From: an uncultured Clostridia bacterium
GTDB taxonomy: Bacteria > Bacillota > Clostridia > Lachnospirales > Lachnospiraceae
Length of the DNA stretch: 5,231 nucleotides
Reading direction: 5' to 3'
Assembly: GCA_946623485.1 (NCBI GenBank)
Contig: CAMORF010000182.1
Coordinates: 1-5,231 of the forward strand
A model generated the notes under the pieces. That model saw only the letters and a program-made list of their open reading frames with translations, searched no databases and had not been told where the DNA came from. How positions within the stretch are numbered: position 1 is the first letter of the stretch; the number at the start of each line of letters is the position of its first letter. The translations under genes and the position numbers were made by a program. Positions 5,214 through 5,231 of this stretch are shown here, in pieces.

Positions 5214-5231
5214 ATGGCTATATACCATGTA
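5214..5231 (+). CDS. Start of a probable MobQ/MobA-type relaxase (runs off right edge)
   Basis: Only six codons are visible, ATG followed by AIYHV. MobQ/MobA (MobA/MobL) relaxases of Gram-positive mobile elements typically open with MAIYH, followed by a beta strand and an S-x-G-x-S region that would lie outside this window. These enzymes nick the transfer origin and stay linked to the DNA for transfer. The gene follows an XRE gene at 44 bases in the same direction, which is a common arrangement in mobilizable elements. No clear ribosome binding site is visible, which lowers confidence, and six residues cannot prove the family. Confidence 0.5.

Noticed and set aside
1..5231. tRNA, rRNA, CRISPR array or insertion sequence
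   Set aside because: No cloverleaf-like sequence, regularly spaced repeats, or transposase with terminal inverted repeats was seen.

Overview
The window reads as part of an integrative mobilizable or conjugative element from a Gram-positive Firmicute, most likely a gut-type Clostridia (Oscillospiraceae or Lachnospiraceae style). The reasons are strong AGGAGG-type ribosome binding sites, TTG and GTG starts, sigma-A-type promoters, tandem large serine recombinases behind a small zinc-finger HTH gene and a SHOCT-type gene, and the first codons of what looks like a MobQ/MobA-type relaxase at the right edge. Species cannot be fixed from the sequence.

Left part (1-2744, minus strand): a tightly packed integration operon. 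In transcription order it holds a 132-residue HTH protein with two identically spaced four-cysteine zinc motifs, a 57-residue SHOCT-like protein (8-base overlap), a 597-residue large serine recombinase, and the N-terminal 117 residues of a second large serine recombinase. The second recombinase starts at TTG inside the 3' end of the first and runs off the window.

Centre (2745-3019): a 275-base divergent control region without a gene. It has a 9-bp stem-loop in the leader of the leftward operon, a probable leftward promoter, a near-consensus rightward promoter (TTGACA-N18-TATAAT), repeated GTTAGC words, a 7-bp inverted repeat and a 12-bp perfect palindrome.

Middle right (3020-4750, plus strand): a three-gene unit with its own promoter and an intrinsic terminator. 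It encodes a 348-residue DUF6076-like protein with a four-cysteine zinc-binding segment, a 70-residue single-pass membrane protein coupled by TGATG, and a 156-residue protein I do not recognise. A hand-counted sample is poorer in GC than its flanks. The unit sits like cargo between the integration and mobilization modules and is the best candidate here for an undescribed system.

Right end (4751-5231, plus strand): terminator, an XRE-family regulator with a GTG start, and then ATG plus five codons reading MAIYHV, the usual opening of MobQ/MobA relaxases. No tRNA, rRNA, CRISPR array or IS element was seen, and neither end of the mobile element can be located.
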